A stretch of 64,000 bases of DNA from Escallonia rubra (Eukaryota; Streptophyta; Magnoliopsida; Escalloniales; Escalloniaceae), in NCBI GenBank assembly GCA_033065855.1, contig JAVXUO010001046.1, positions 135,001-199,000 of the forward strand, given 5' to 3'. Under the pieces are notes generated by a model. It was not told the DNA's origin. It made no database searches and was given only the letters and a program-made list of their open reading frames with translations. Below, piece after piece: positions 1 to 10,149 of the stretch (the first letter of the stretch is position 1; every line of letters begins with the position of its first letter). Made by a program: the position numbers and the translations under genes.

Positions 1-179
1 TCTGACTTTCATCCACTACAATGCCCCCACCCCGCCACCTATTGACAGGCCATCACCGCAACCACCACAATCCACCACCCGACAACACCTTCCGGCGACT
101 GATCGCGACCCACCAATGGCGACCGATCGTCATCAGCCAATAGCCACCATACTGCCCCACCACGATCTAAGTCACTTAC

Positions 180-392
180 CAGGTCATAGTTCTTGAGATA
201 AAACATATCTGGTTTGGACTGCAATTCCTTGAGAGTATGCTGCACATCCATCACTTCTACTAAGGAATCGCTTCCTCCATAACCCATCCATATTGACAAT
301 GAATTAGGTATGTAGCTAAGATCGAACTTCGGGGGGGCTAAGTTCACCATATCATCTGAGGTTTTTCCACCTTCCATAGTGGTACTTTGCAA
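180..392 (-). pseudogene. Triacylglycerol lipase (LIP1-like) C-terminal fragment
   Basis: The minus-strand reading matches the C-terminal part of plant acid lipases (alpha/beta hydrolases that release fatty acids from triacylglycerol), as I remember the LIP1 type. Recognisable are PPKFDLSYIPNSL, then the aromatic-rich W-x-GYGG, then GGSD at about 267-278, which carries the family's catalytic aspartate, then DVQHTLKEL. The family normally continues into a Y-G-H-I-D-F segment with the catalytic histidine. Here the reading reaches KNYD and loses similarity, so the histidine is missing. The frame stays open to 39 but without family resemblance. Fewer than 60 family-like residues remain, so this is a gene fragment. 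A GTAAGT follows at 179, but I do not trust it as a splice site. It lies head to head with the helicase fragment at 471. Confidence 0.6.
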
Positions 393-470
393 AAGTACTT
401 TTGCGAATCATTACCAACAAGAAATAAACCCATTATTTTTATGTTTTTCTTAAGCATGAGATAAATTAAT

Positions 471-730
471 GTGAATAAGGCGAAGGAGGAGTTAAGTAAG
501 AGTAAAAACTGGGATTTGATTGAAAAGCTGTGAGCGTGGGAGGATTGAGGCATCATATGAGAATTTGGCCAACTTATTGAAGCTTACACATGGGTATGAT
601 TCGTTTATAGAAAGGCAGTTGGAGGCGATTAATATGGTGCTTGCTGGGGAATCAACAATGCTGGTTTTGCCAACTGGGGCGGGGAAGTCTCTGTGTTATC
701 AGTTACCCGCTATTCTTTTGTCGGGGGTTG
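471..730 (+). pseudogene. RecQ5-type DNA helicase N-terminal fragment
   Basis: The plus strand encodes the start of the helicase core of a plant RecQ-like 5 protein, a 3'-5' DNA-unwinding ATPase. An upstream piece (471-525, reading [17 protein letters not shown]) is out of frame with the following piece, so a frameshift lies near 525. Next come [11 protein letters not shown], the motif-0 glutamine in ERQLEAI, and Walker A as PTGAGKS (670-690) followed by [12 protein letters not shown]. Similarity stops at about 730, where a TG/CG microsatellite replaces the expected motif Ia. Motifs II-VI are absent. The RecQ family is clear; assignment to RecQ5 rests on remembered similarity of the segment before Walker A. 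Confidence 0.7.
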
Positions 731-739
731 CGCTTTTAT

Positions 740-825
740 ATATGTGCGTGCGCGCGTGCGCGCTCGCGTGTGTGTGCGTGTGTGACAAAATGTGTGTGCG
801 TGTTTGTGTGTGGATCTATGAGTTA
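740..825. repeat. TG/CG alternating microsatellite
   Basis: An alternating purine-pyrimidine tract (GTGCGTGCGCGCG, then TGTGTG runs) directly abuts the cut end of the helicase fragment. Reading frames through it are composition artefacts. Confidence 0.85.
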
Positions 826-830
826 AAGAA

Positions 831-1170
831 GAAGATGAAGAAGAGAGAGAATCAAGCACAAAACAAAACAGATCTCCACCACTTTTGTGAGAGAGACACA
901 GAGAGAGTTTTTTTTATAATAATTAAATTAAGAAAAAAATTGCACGGTTGTGATAGTGCCACGTGTTTTTAAGATCTATTTTTTTGTTATTGACAGTCCT
1001 ACTCTTAGACTTTTTAACTGCATATGTGATCCGTTAATGGCAGGATGTGTGCAATGTAACCCTTACACCCCTTACGAAGCATACGGCGAGCCGAAATAGC
1101 TAAAATAATAGACAACCCACTAGGCTTTGAACCCCGAAACTCAAACTCAGACAAATCAGATAAACGAAAA
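831..1170. other. Non-coding stretch, nothing recognised
   Basis: AT-rich sequence with GA-rich and T-rich runs. I see no gene, repeat end or known motif before the retroelement protease remnant begins. Confidence 0.5.
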
Positions 1171-1181
1171 CAGACTCGCTT

Positions 1182-1451
1182 CTAGAAGCAGTCAACTAAG
1201 GCATGGTATGATGCCAACCAATTCATACCCAAAATCACATCAAAATCACGAATATCTGAATGTACTAGATCCCCAGGGAGGTCCGTATCACATATGCGGA
1301 TCTTACAATTCCTCATTACTGAATTAACTATCACAGAATCTGCAACTAGAGTACCGACATACAACTCATAATCAAGAGACTCGGGTCTAACCCCGAGGTG
1401 ACGTGCAAACGAAAGAGAGATAAAAAAGTGCGTGGCACCAGAGTCAAACAA
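1182..1451 (-). CDS. E1 retroelement aspartic protease region (fossil)
   Basis: The minus-strand reading carries FDSGATHFFIS, the D-S/T-G-A active site of a retropepsin, followed about 60 residues later by the second conserved block DVILGMNWL. This protease matures the Gag-Pol polyprotein inside the virus-like particle. It is a fossil piece of E1 and should not be taken as a host gene. Confidence 0.85.
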   Translation of the reverse strand: MFDSGATHFFISLSFARHLGVRPESLDYELYVGTLVADSVIVNSVMRNCKIRICDTDLPGDLVHSDIRDFDVILGMNWLASYHALVDCF

Positions 1452-1475
1452 TACATGTGCATCAATTGAGTCAAT

Positions 1476-2690
1476 CTAAATCGTACCTGCCACCACATCT
1501 TTTGAACCCGATGCATCCTTAGCCATCATGTTAAATACCCTGCCGGTAGCCTTAGGTTTCTGCCCTCCTACTGACTGATTTGTACTCTGTCTTGGGCCCG
1601 AAGCTGTACTCGCCGCAACTGAACCTTGTGGGCCAGATTGCCCCAATACTAGAATAGGACAATCTCTGATACGGTGACCCTTTTGGCCATACCTGAAACA
1701 CGCTCCCATATCCCAATGGCAACTCTGACCACCATGTCGCTTGTTGCACCTCTGACAAATAGGATCTGAACATGTAGACGGAGGCCTCTGAACAAAGTTC
1801 TGGCTAAAGCTCCTACTCAAATTACCCCGAGCTTGACCCTGCCTCTGACCTTGGTCCCTCTAACCAACAGTAGTCGACGAAGATGCTTGTTTTCGCTTCC
1901 CATCATTTTGTGCCGTGTGTGACTGGGATAGCTCCGGATGATCTCTCTTGCCTACCCTGGCGTCCTTCCTCTCTCTGAAATCCCTTGCCTCAGATTCAAT
2001 AGTCTTCGCAATGTCCACGCACTGAGCATAGGTCACTATCGGGACTGGAATAATGCGATGTCTAATACTAGACTTAAGACCCCAAATGAACATCTGCACT
2101 CTATCTTTTTCATTAACCACCAACTGCTTACCATAACGAGATAGTCGTGTAAACTTTACCTCATACTCGACTACACTCTCGTTCTCCTATTGCCTCAGAT
2201 TAAGAAAATCACGATACGTCTGTTCTTTTACACTCCTAGGAAAGTAGCGGTCGAAGAACAAAATCTTAAACTGATCCCATGGCAGCGCCCTGCGTTGTTC
2301 CGCCATCTTACTATCCTCAATCATTTTCCACCATTGGTCTGCCTCCCTATCTAGCTTATACATTGTGAGTTCTATCTTTTCCTCATCGGTGCAACCCATA
2401 GGCATAAATATCTTTTCAAGTCGAGAAATCCACTTCTCCGCTACAATTGGGTCGTCTGTACCCCCCAAAGGTTCTACATTCTTCTTATCGAATTGTTCCA
2501 GTAAGCTAAAGGTCTGATTATGTCCGCGATTCGGATTCTGTCGTGGGTTAGGTTGATTCTGCTGATTTAGCTGAGCATGCTGGTTGGTCAGTAATTGAGT
2601 CAGTTGGGCTTGCTGAGCTGTCAGAAGGGTGACGTTCGGCTGATCCACGTTCAGATTGCGAGTTCGCCTATTATTACGACCGCTTGCCAA
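1476..2690 (-). CDS. E1 retroelement gag region (fossil)
   Basis: Gag forms the virus-like particle core. The N-terminal part (2690-2187) is Gln/Asn-rich, followed by the retrotransposon gag domain with AEKWISRLEKIF, the LDREADQWWK block and WDQFKILFFDRYFP. The distal part (1820-1476) includes a CCHC-type zinc knuckle at about 1659-1700 (CFRYGQKGHRIRDC; its second cysteine position reads Y), preceded by a Cys/His-rich stretch. The order gag then protease along the minus strand is that of a Ty3/gypsy element. The region is broken; the start chosen is the MASGRNNRR methionine just inside the PBS. Confidence 0.85.
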
Positions 2691-2809
2691 TACTACAAAA
2701 GAAAACTAAGATCAGATACTAACTAAAATATTACACTTAAATCTACCCATCCTACCCATCTCACAACTTATCTGATCCTAAGCATGAGTCTACAGAACCT
2801 CATACCTAA

Positions 2810-2821
2810 GCTCTGATACCA
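2810..2821 (-). promoter_or_regulatory. E1 primer-binding site, tRNA-Met(i)
   Basis: The minus strand reads TGGTATCAGAGC, complementary to the 3' end of plant initiator tRNA-Met, the usual minus-strand primer of plant Ty3/gypsy elements. It lies two bases inside the LTR end at 2824, which fixes the element's orientation. Confidence 0.9.
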
Positions 2822-3301
2822 ACTGTAACGCCCCACAATTTCTCGGAGCGTTAATGTCGAATAAATGGAATCAGAAAGCCTTTAATTATCAAAAAATCTC
2901 CCAAAAAGGGGCATTCAGAGCATACACTAATAATTCCCAAAAATACATCAAAATCTGACATAGTGGCCCCAACTTCTATACAATTCAAGTTCTCCAACAC
3001 GGAGTTTCCAAAATAAAACCTAAGTAATAACAATCTGTTTCAATCATTACACTCAAAATATCAAACAAAGGCAGCTAACTCTTGATCACTCAGCTAGCCC
3101 TTCAAATCCAAAATCCCACCTATTGTTCACCTGAAAGGAAAAACAATAAGGGAATAAGCCAAATGCCCAGTAAGGTTGCTCAAGGGACCAATCAAAATAA
3201 TGCAAAGATATCTGAGAGACAACTAGAGAGCCATTCAGAAAGTGGGCACATACGTCGTTACTAACATATGAGGCCGGTTCAGAAAGTAAGATCGCGATCT
3301 T

Positions 3302-3345
3302 TAGCTCAATCCCGCTGAGCTAGCCCACGTTCCAATCCACGTGGG
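3302..3345. other. Two adjacent perfect hairpins in E1 LTR
   Basis: TAGCTCA (3302-3308) pairs with TGAGCTA (3316-3322) across a 7-base loop. One base later CCCACGT (3324-3330) pairs with ACGTGGG (3339-3345) across an 8-base loop. Both stems are perfect 7-bp stems. Comparable hairpins occur in the other LTRs of this window. Confidence 0.75.
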
Positions 3346-3769
3346 TAAGTCAGAAATAAGTCACATATACTGTGACATGGCTCATAGAGTCACCAAAACA
3401 AAGATTCCAAGATCAATATTACCAAATAACGGACTAATTTTAGTATCGAGAAAACATGTTACTCACAACGAAGCTCAAAACAGAAAGGGAAAAGAATAAC
3501 TTAACCAGATCGAAGGAATTCAGATTTCAAAAAGAACTAAGAACTTACATGAACGATCGGTCCATTGCTGATTCAAATTTCAAAAATAAACCCTTGCCTT
3601 AATCAAGCTTTTGAGAAATGCAAATCCTTAAGCTCCATCTTAGAACTCACGAACTTCCCAACCCTTCTCATCTCTCTCTCTCTATCGCAAAGGAAAAAGA
3701 AGAAACAGATAACCCAAAAAGGCTAGAAAAAAAATAAGAAGACTATTTATATGGAACAAAAAATTACGT

Positions 3770-4290
3770 TTTCATTCGACTGAAAACATAGTTTCATTCG
3801 ACTGAAAACATAGTTTCATTCGACTGAATCCGACAGAGGTGAAAATGCTTCAATTTTTTTTAATTCGACCGAAAATATGTTTTCATTCAAATTAAAACTT
3901 TTAATTCGAATGAAAACTTTTTAATTCGAATTAAAACTTTTTTAATTCGAATTAAATTATTTTTTTCATTCGATAGAATACAGGTTTTCATTCGAATTAA
4001 AACTTTTAATTCGAATGAAAACTTCAGTAACTGACTCTACACGATTTAAATATTTTTCCCTCGAAGCAAAAATCTTTTCATTCGAAGTAAACCCATTTTC
4101 ATTCGAAGCAAAATTGTTTTCAATCGAAGTAAACTCATTTTCGTTTGAAGCAAAACTATTTTCATTCAAAGCAAAATTATTTTCATTCGAAGTAAACCCA
4201 TTTTCATTTGAAGCACTATTTTCATTCAACCGAATCTTTCAGACTCCAAAACATCATTACCCTTCCCCTTTTGATTCGAATGAAACCACT
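3770..4290. repeat. TTCATTCGAA minisatellite inside the E1 LTR
   Basis: About 25 degenerate copies of a short unit containing TTTTCATTCGAA, present in both directions (TTCATTCGAA and TTCGAATGAA). Between 4070 and 4230 they form a regular ladder of about 21 bases. Because units occur inverted, many neighbouring pairs can form hairpins centred on TTCGAA. The two long reading frames here, rich in Phe/Ser/Glu or Asn/Glu, are artefacts of the repeat. Confidence 0.85.
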
Positions 4291-4429
4291 ATTCATTCGA
4301 CCGTAAATTTCAAAAACGTTAACAACCATTTTCTCAATATTATAAAAAAGATCACAACTTAATTACTTTCAATAATAATTTTGCACAAGGAAAAAAAAAA
4401 TTTCGGGGTATTACAGGTTCTAATTCAAG

Positions 4430-7400
4430 CCTATATTCCTCCTTCCTCACTCTACCTCCACCTCAAGTTCTTGTAAATGACCCAGAGATGATCTTTATTT
4501 ACTTTTGGAGCATGAGACGGAGCAGAAGCAAGCTACTCCACCAACTATTCTACCATCAGGTACTCTTGCAGACTTATATTCTACTGGTTCTAGTCCTTCT
4601 TCAACTTTTGGTTCTCACAAGCATGAATGTGAAGCACCCATGCTTACTGCGGCACCAGGGATAGCAGAATTGGAGCTCGTGGTAAAAAAGAGTTGCATTT
4701 CAAATGCTTCCCCTGGCGCTCAACGTCCCAGTTTGGCTACTTTCCTTTTTGGTCATCCTTTTAATAGGTTACTGCAATCTATTGCTCATATACACTTTTA
4801 TAAATCCCATAGTAGTGGTTTTGGGTATTTTGCGGCTGCTGTTGGGCATCTGCTGAGGCTTTAGGTTTTATGGAACACCTTGGATAGTCAGTTGGCTTTG
4901 GTGGTTGGGCCGAACCAACCCTGGTTGCCTGTGCTTCATCTTCGACAACCATTTACGCAGTCAGAAATTAAGCAAGTTGTGTTCCATTTTGGAGGTTTGA
5001 AAGCGCCAGTCCTAGATGGTTTTCCTACTTTAGTTTTCTAGCGATATTGTGAGACAATGGGGCCTTTGGTCACTTGTTACGTTCTCTCGTTTCTTAATTC
5101 AGACCGGATGCTCTGAGAAGTGAATCACACCTTTTATTTCTCTAGTTCCCAAGACTCACACTCCTGAGTCTGCTGCGGATTTTGTCCAATCAGCCTCCGT
5201 AATGTGATTTATAAAATTATTTCTAAGGTTCTGGTTAATCGACTGAAATCTATTATGAGTGCTTTAGTTTCTCCATTCCAGAATGCTTTTTGTGTCGGGA
5301 AATTGTCTTATGGATAATGTTATGCTTGCCCAAGAGCTTACGGACTATGTTCCACAAAGATCTAAAGCAAAGGTTGTTTTACTTGCGCTTAAATTGGACA
5401 TGAGCAAGGCTTTTGACCGATTGTGCTGGGATTTCATTCATGAGGTTCTTATCGGTTTACATTTCCCTCAATCTTGGATTCAATTGTTGCTCTAATCTAT
5501 TTTTACTGTCTCCTACTCGATTCTGGTTAATGGTGCCTCTATTCCTACCATTGAAACTTGTTGTGGTAGCCACCAAGGTGATTCGCTCTCACCTTTTTTT
5601 GTTTATCCTTTGCTTGAAATTCCTCTTGGCGGGGTTAGTTCAAGCTAAAAGACTACGAAAAATCAAGGAATCAAAGCAGACAAATTTTCACCGCCACTCT
5701 CTCACTTGATGTATGCAGATGACATCTATTTGTTTCTCCAGCTTAAAAAAGACATTCATCAAGATATTGTTGAGGTTCGACATGTTTTGCGTACTTAGTG
5801 CCTCATTTTTGGCCAATGTATCAACTTGGTAAAATCTATCATTGTCATTAGTCCAAAGGCAACTGCTGAGATCAATCATCTACTCGAGTTAGGTTTTGAT
5901 TTCACTTCATATATATATGATTTTTGGAAAATATCTGGGTATTAATTTGGATGTCGTGACTTATAAAAAGGCGATGGATTAGTTCAACGGGTTTAAGATT
6001 GTTGCGCTCATTGGCTGGGATTAATATAAAACAAAGCTGGTCTAGCTACTCTTATTCATTGTGTTCTTTCTTCTCTTCTTGTGCATTATGTTCTTGTTTA
6101 TAAATTCCCTATTTCTGCTTGTCATCAATTGGATCAAATTCTTGTATTTGGTGGTCGGGGAGGCAACATGTACTTCGATTCGTTGCATTGCTTGGCCTAC
6201 GTATTGTCTCCCTAAACGACTAGGAGGTTTGGGGTTTAGGGTCTTTCAAATTTTCAATCAATCTCTATTAGTTAAGCAAGCTTGAAATTTTGGTCGTATA
6301 ATCTTCTGGCTCAAGTACTTAAGGGTCGCTATTTTCATGGCACACTTTTCTTTAAGCTCACCCCCTTGTAGGTTTTCGTGGATTTGGTGTAGTCTTTTAG
6401 TTGGTCAACGTATTCTCAAACAAGGTCTAAAGTGGCACATAAGGACAAGTGTTCGATCTCAGTTTGGATGGATTGGTGGTTGCCATCAGTAGAACCGGAT
6501 CTCTTGCAGGGATATTGTATTAGTGAGAAGATTGACTGGCGTATCTTGATTTTATTTATCTCTCATAGTAATACTTGTGATCTATCTGTCATTTTCCGTA
6601 CCTTTCCTTCGCTGTTATTGGAAATTAACCCTCTGAGGAGAGGAGCTTCTGGCCCTTTGTAAAGAGGGTAATATTTTTCTTCTATATCAGTTGTTGACTA
6701 ATCAATTGGCTGCATCTCCTTCTATTGTCCCCTATATGTCTGGCTCAAATTTTGGAAACTTCCACTTCCTGAAAAAATCAAAAGAAAGTGCTATGTTAGG
6801 GACTTTTGCCCATTCGGTTTACAACACTATGAGACATATGAGCATCTCTTCCTGGCATGTCCCAAGATTCGAGAAACTTGTGATCATTATCTCAGACAAT
6901 GCCATTTTTCTAGTCTGGATCGCTCGTCTGCCAAACATTGGTTTCTGCACTGGTTAGCCAAACCAATTTTTAGGCAAACAAGTTACATGCTGCATATATT
7001 GAGCATCACAATCATTCTTTGGTCTATCTGGGTTGGCAGGATGCGATCATTTTCAAGAATGCATCCTTTTCAAGGATGCATCCTTTTCAGCTGCTTAGAT
7101 TTTGTCTTATTGCCAAATCCCGCTCCATAATATCAGAGGCACGGGTAACTTTCACTCTAGACTACAAAAAGTTCAACTTTCTGATTCTTTTCAAACTAAG
7201 GAAAGGAGGTCCAGTTTCAAAATTTCTATTCTCTGCTTCTTCCTATTTTTTGTCTCTTAGTTGTGGTGGTTCCCTCCCTCTATCCTCGGTTCTATGCTCT
7301 ATCTGCGGTTGGTTTTCCCGGGGTCAGGAAGTTTGGAATAGGCCTTATTTGCACGGGTCCCTATTGGTGCTAGTATTTACCTTACTGATTTAGACGACAA

Positions 7401-7640
7401 ACTTCGTGCGATAGAGTTTGCCATTTTCCTTACTATAGCTTGGCTGTGAAATCTTCATTTTTTGCCTTTGATTCTCCTACTTCCTCACTCTGACTTTCTG
7501 TTTTTAGATGCAAACTAGAGATTTGCAGCCTTCCTCTTTTGCAGACTTTTTTTTGTCTAGATTGACTGTTAGTTAAAAGGATTTGCACTCTTTGCATGTC
7601 AAGAAAAGTAAGTGTGTTGTCCCTCTCATCGGATCTAGCG
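4430..7640 (+). mobile_element. LINE (L1-type) ORF2 remnant
   Basis: The plus strand carries scattered pieces of a plant L1 ORF2. At 4940-5000 a reverse-transcriptase N-terminal block (PFTQSEIKQVVFHFGG); at 5225-5300 VLVNRLKSIMS; at 5397-5417 DMSKAFD; at 5712-5723 the catalytic YADD; then a C-terminal CLPKRLGGLGFR block (6210-6250), a zinc-knuckle/zf-RVT-like region (about 6740-6960) and a degraded RNase H-like tail (about 7250-7600). The frame changes many times and stops are frequent, for example between 4864 and 5283, so it is inactive. The endonuclease end is missing on the E1 side, and T1's LTR begins at the other end. Retroposition by target-primed reverse transcription is the family's mechanism. 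Confidence 0.85.
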
Positions 7641-7642
7641 TG

Positions 7643-8925
7643 TGTAGCGAATCGCCTCGAGAAAATCCCTAGACCCTGAAAAAAGGGTCTAAATTTTTTA
7701 AGAGTCGCCATCTTATTTTATTAAATAATAAAAAAAAAACCTTAAAAATGAATGTAAAATGTCCAAAGAATAACTAGCCTATCAAAAACAGAAGAATGTG
7801 TTCAGGGACTAAGTTATTCGACGGGAAAGTGTTAGGCATTCGTCATACTCTTTCTGTCTTTACTTCATTTAATTGATTTTTGGTCCTTAACACATAAATA
7901 TGCAATGAACAAACCATAAATTAACACATAGTTTTTGGTTTGGATTCGAAAATAGGGATTAAATGACCTACGTATCCGGTCTGATAAACCAGAATCAAAT
8001 TCATGTAGTTCGACTCGGACCTTTTGGGAGGCGACCTACACTTTGGTCTTAGACTCGAGCTAAGAAATAAAATGAAAAGACTATTGTTTATAGTTTTTGT
8101 GTAATAGAAATGTGATCGCGAAGAAAAAAATATATTCTAGACTATTATAGTAAACTAACCTAGAAAACAATAAATATAACTCGCGAGTGCGCTTGCTTAG
8201 AAGATTTGAGAACACTTCGTGAATGATCCACGATGCAAGTGACTTGAGAGTATATGGAAATGAATATGAAATGTCAAATTCTCTTAAGAGATGATGATAT
8301 ATCACTTCTAAGAGAAACGATATAATAGCTCTCGAAAGAAAAAGCCTATCCATGAAAATGTAGCCCAAAGATCTTATATAGGTGTGAGGCGTCAGAATTG
8401 ATAAAGATGATCATCTTAATCTGTGATCTAGAGATAAAACAGAATGTTTGATAATAAATTGCAAACTGAGAAAAGTCAACTAATCGACCGGTTTGTTAAA
8501 AATTGGCCGGTTCATCCCATAACTTTTTAATATTTTTTTTTCGAATTTCGGGACATTATCTGCCCTTAATTTGGTAATATCTTTGATCTAATCAGATGTA
8601 ATGTATCAGATTCGAGAAGTATCTCTATGTTTCATATAAATCAAGGATTAATATTTGCATTAAAAAAATCACAAAATAATCTGAAAATCTTCTAAGTAAA
8701 TCACTATTGATAAATGGAGCGGACATACTTAAATGAACTGGACTAAGCCCAATTACTGACTGGACTCGACTGGACAACTGGATTGGACTGAACTAATTAA
8801 TGGACCAGATTAAATCAATTAAGTTTAATTATTTGGTATACATCATAATAATAAACCTAATTAAGAATAAAGCCGAATTATTATTTAATAAATTCAAATG
8901 ATTGCAAAAAATGGATGTCTAGAAA
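7643..8925 (-). repeat. T1 3' LTR
   Basis: About 1.28 kb, aligned by eye to the LTR at 52240-53586 in the same orientation. Shared landmarks include the GAGTCGCCATCTTA block (7702), GTGTTAGGCA (about 7830), a CTACGTATCCGGTC block (about 7970) and the end AATGGATGTCTAGA, matching AATGGGGTGTCTATA in the other copy. The CGACCGG/GGCCGG motif at 8483-8510 also belongs to this family. Boundaries are good to a few bases only. Confidence 0.7.
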
Positions 8926-10149
8926 GTCCCTCTGTGAGGGAGCACGCATCCGGGTAAACATCACCGAAAATTACGCATTATTGTAATAAAAGTATGAAAA
9001 AGGCAATAAACTTTGGATAGAATAACACGAATATGAGGTCGGACCTTTAGAGGGCTTCCTACGTATCTCTAGAAAGGGAATCAGACCAATATAGTTCGGA
9101 AAAAGAGGTTATTACTCGAAATCGAAAACAATAACAACGATGATTGGTCATTTAGTGATTAGAAATAAGTCTGTTGCCAGAGCCACGAAATTGATTTGCA
9201 TGGTCGACAGATAAAAACTTACAATAACTTGCATCTAGATACCAGAGCCATCAAATCGATTTGGATGGTCGTCTTGATGTGCAAAAAGAATAACTCTATC
9301 TGTTGCCAGAGCCACCAAATCGATTTTAATGGTCAACTGACAGATCCCTATATCTAGATACCAAAGCCACCAAATCGATTTGAGTGGTCGCCTAGACATA
9401 GGAGGAAGGGAATCTTTCCTATCACAGGTGCCACAAAATCAATTTGGATGGTTGACAAACAAGAGCGAGGTACTGCTAGATGCCGGAGTCACAAATCGAC
9501 TTAATTGGTCATCTAGAAATAATGAGAATAACTTTGTCCGTTATTGGAGCCACCAAACGGATTTGAGTAGTCGACGGTCAAAATGGTGATTTGACTGAGT
9601 GTTAGAGCCATGGCGTGCTCAAGTGGCAGATAATTTGATAAAATCAGGACTTATATCTAAGAGCCGGAGCAAATGACGCCTTAAACGGTTGGTCGCTTAA
9701 ATACGACAATAATTTTTTATTAAAATATCACTCAAAACCAGAACCAATATAATATCCAAGGGCATCTGGTTGTTGAGTGCAGAATATATCAGTTTTCTTC
9801 AAATTAATATGTACAATATCATTGAATTAAGTATCACATTTATGGGCAAACAGGCACAACCAAGCATGCAAAGGATAATATTTTGAACATTCGCTCAAGC
9901 CGACATGTGAGAGATTTTTTTTTTCTTCTGAAAACAGGCCGGTTGATCAGAAAGTTGGAAAGGCAAAAATGAAATGTCAGAAATTGGTCGGTTAGTCAGA
10001 GAGCTAGGAGTGCCAAACATAAAATGTTGAAAACTAGCCAGTTAGTCAGTGAGTTTGGCATATTTAAATGGGAAAACCAGACGGTTTATCCATTTAGATT
10101 TGGTGTGTGATTATAGGGTTTCACGTAGACTCAACTCACAATCCAATCA
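8926..10149. other. T1 3' untranslated region
   Basis: Non-coding sequence between the T1 LTR and the inserted solo LTR. It holds the 61-bp array and, at 9935-10090, three or four copies of a GGCCGGTT(A/G)(A/G)TCAG motif that also fills the 5' leader of T2. No gene seen. Confidence 0.6.
9177..9710. repeat. 61-bp tandem repeat in T1 3' region
   Basis: Nine degenerate units start near 9177, 9242, 9306, 9361, 9427, 9482, 9545, 9603 and 9663, spaced 55-66 bases. Each has the core GAGCCACCAAATCGATTT followed by ATGGTCG. The core holds the palindrome AAATCGATTT. Units alternate between two spacer types. Tandem arrays in untranslated regions are known in Tat/Ogre elements. Confidence 0.85.

Larger units (their letters stand above)
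1171..4415 (-). mobile_element. E1: partial Tekay-like Ty3/gypsy element
   Basis: Minus-strand LTR retrotransposon remnant. Reading right to left it has one LTR (4415-2824), an initiator tRNA-Met PBS (2821-2810), gag (2690 to about 1500) and an aspartic protease (1451-1182). No reverse transcriptase, integrase or second LTR is present, so it is incomplete and broken. The gag and protease resemble the Tekay/Del branch of Ty3/gypsy elements. Its outer end abuts a LINE remnant at 4416, so it probably inserted into that LINE. Age cannot be judged because there is only one LTR. Confidence 0.85.
2824..4415 (-). repeat. E1 5' LTR
   Basis: A 1592-bp LTR. On the minus strand it starts TGTAATACCCCG at 4415 and ends GGGGCGTTACA at 2824, obeying the TG...CA rule, with the PBS directly inside. 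It contains a minisatellite (3770-4290), a pair of perfect 7-bp hairpins (3302-3345) and a conserved splice-like block near 3128-3178 that recurs in the other LTRs of this window. No partner LTR was found, so no target duplication can be read. Confidence 0.85.

Noticed and set aside
174-183. Perfect GTAAGT splice donor after the lipase fragment
   Set aside because: It falls where the family normally continues without interruption toward the catalytic histidine; no acceptor or next exon is visible in the window.
520-972. A complete 150-residue gene extending past the helicase motif
   Set aside because: Only the part to about 730 resembles RecQ; the rest is translated microsatellite and low-complexity sequence.
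3302-3345. A tRNA gene or tRNA-derived SINE
   Set aside because: Two hairpins resemble tRNA arms, but there is no acceptor stem and no A or B box in the right spacing.
4015-4362. A 115-residue Phe/Ser-rich frame and its Asn/Glu-rich counterpart
   Set aside because: Produced by the TTCATTCGAA minisatellite in the E1 LTR.
9177-9710. CRISPR-like array
   Set aside because: Units are diverged tandem repeats within a plant retroelement, with no separate unique spacers.
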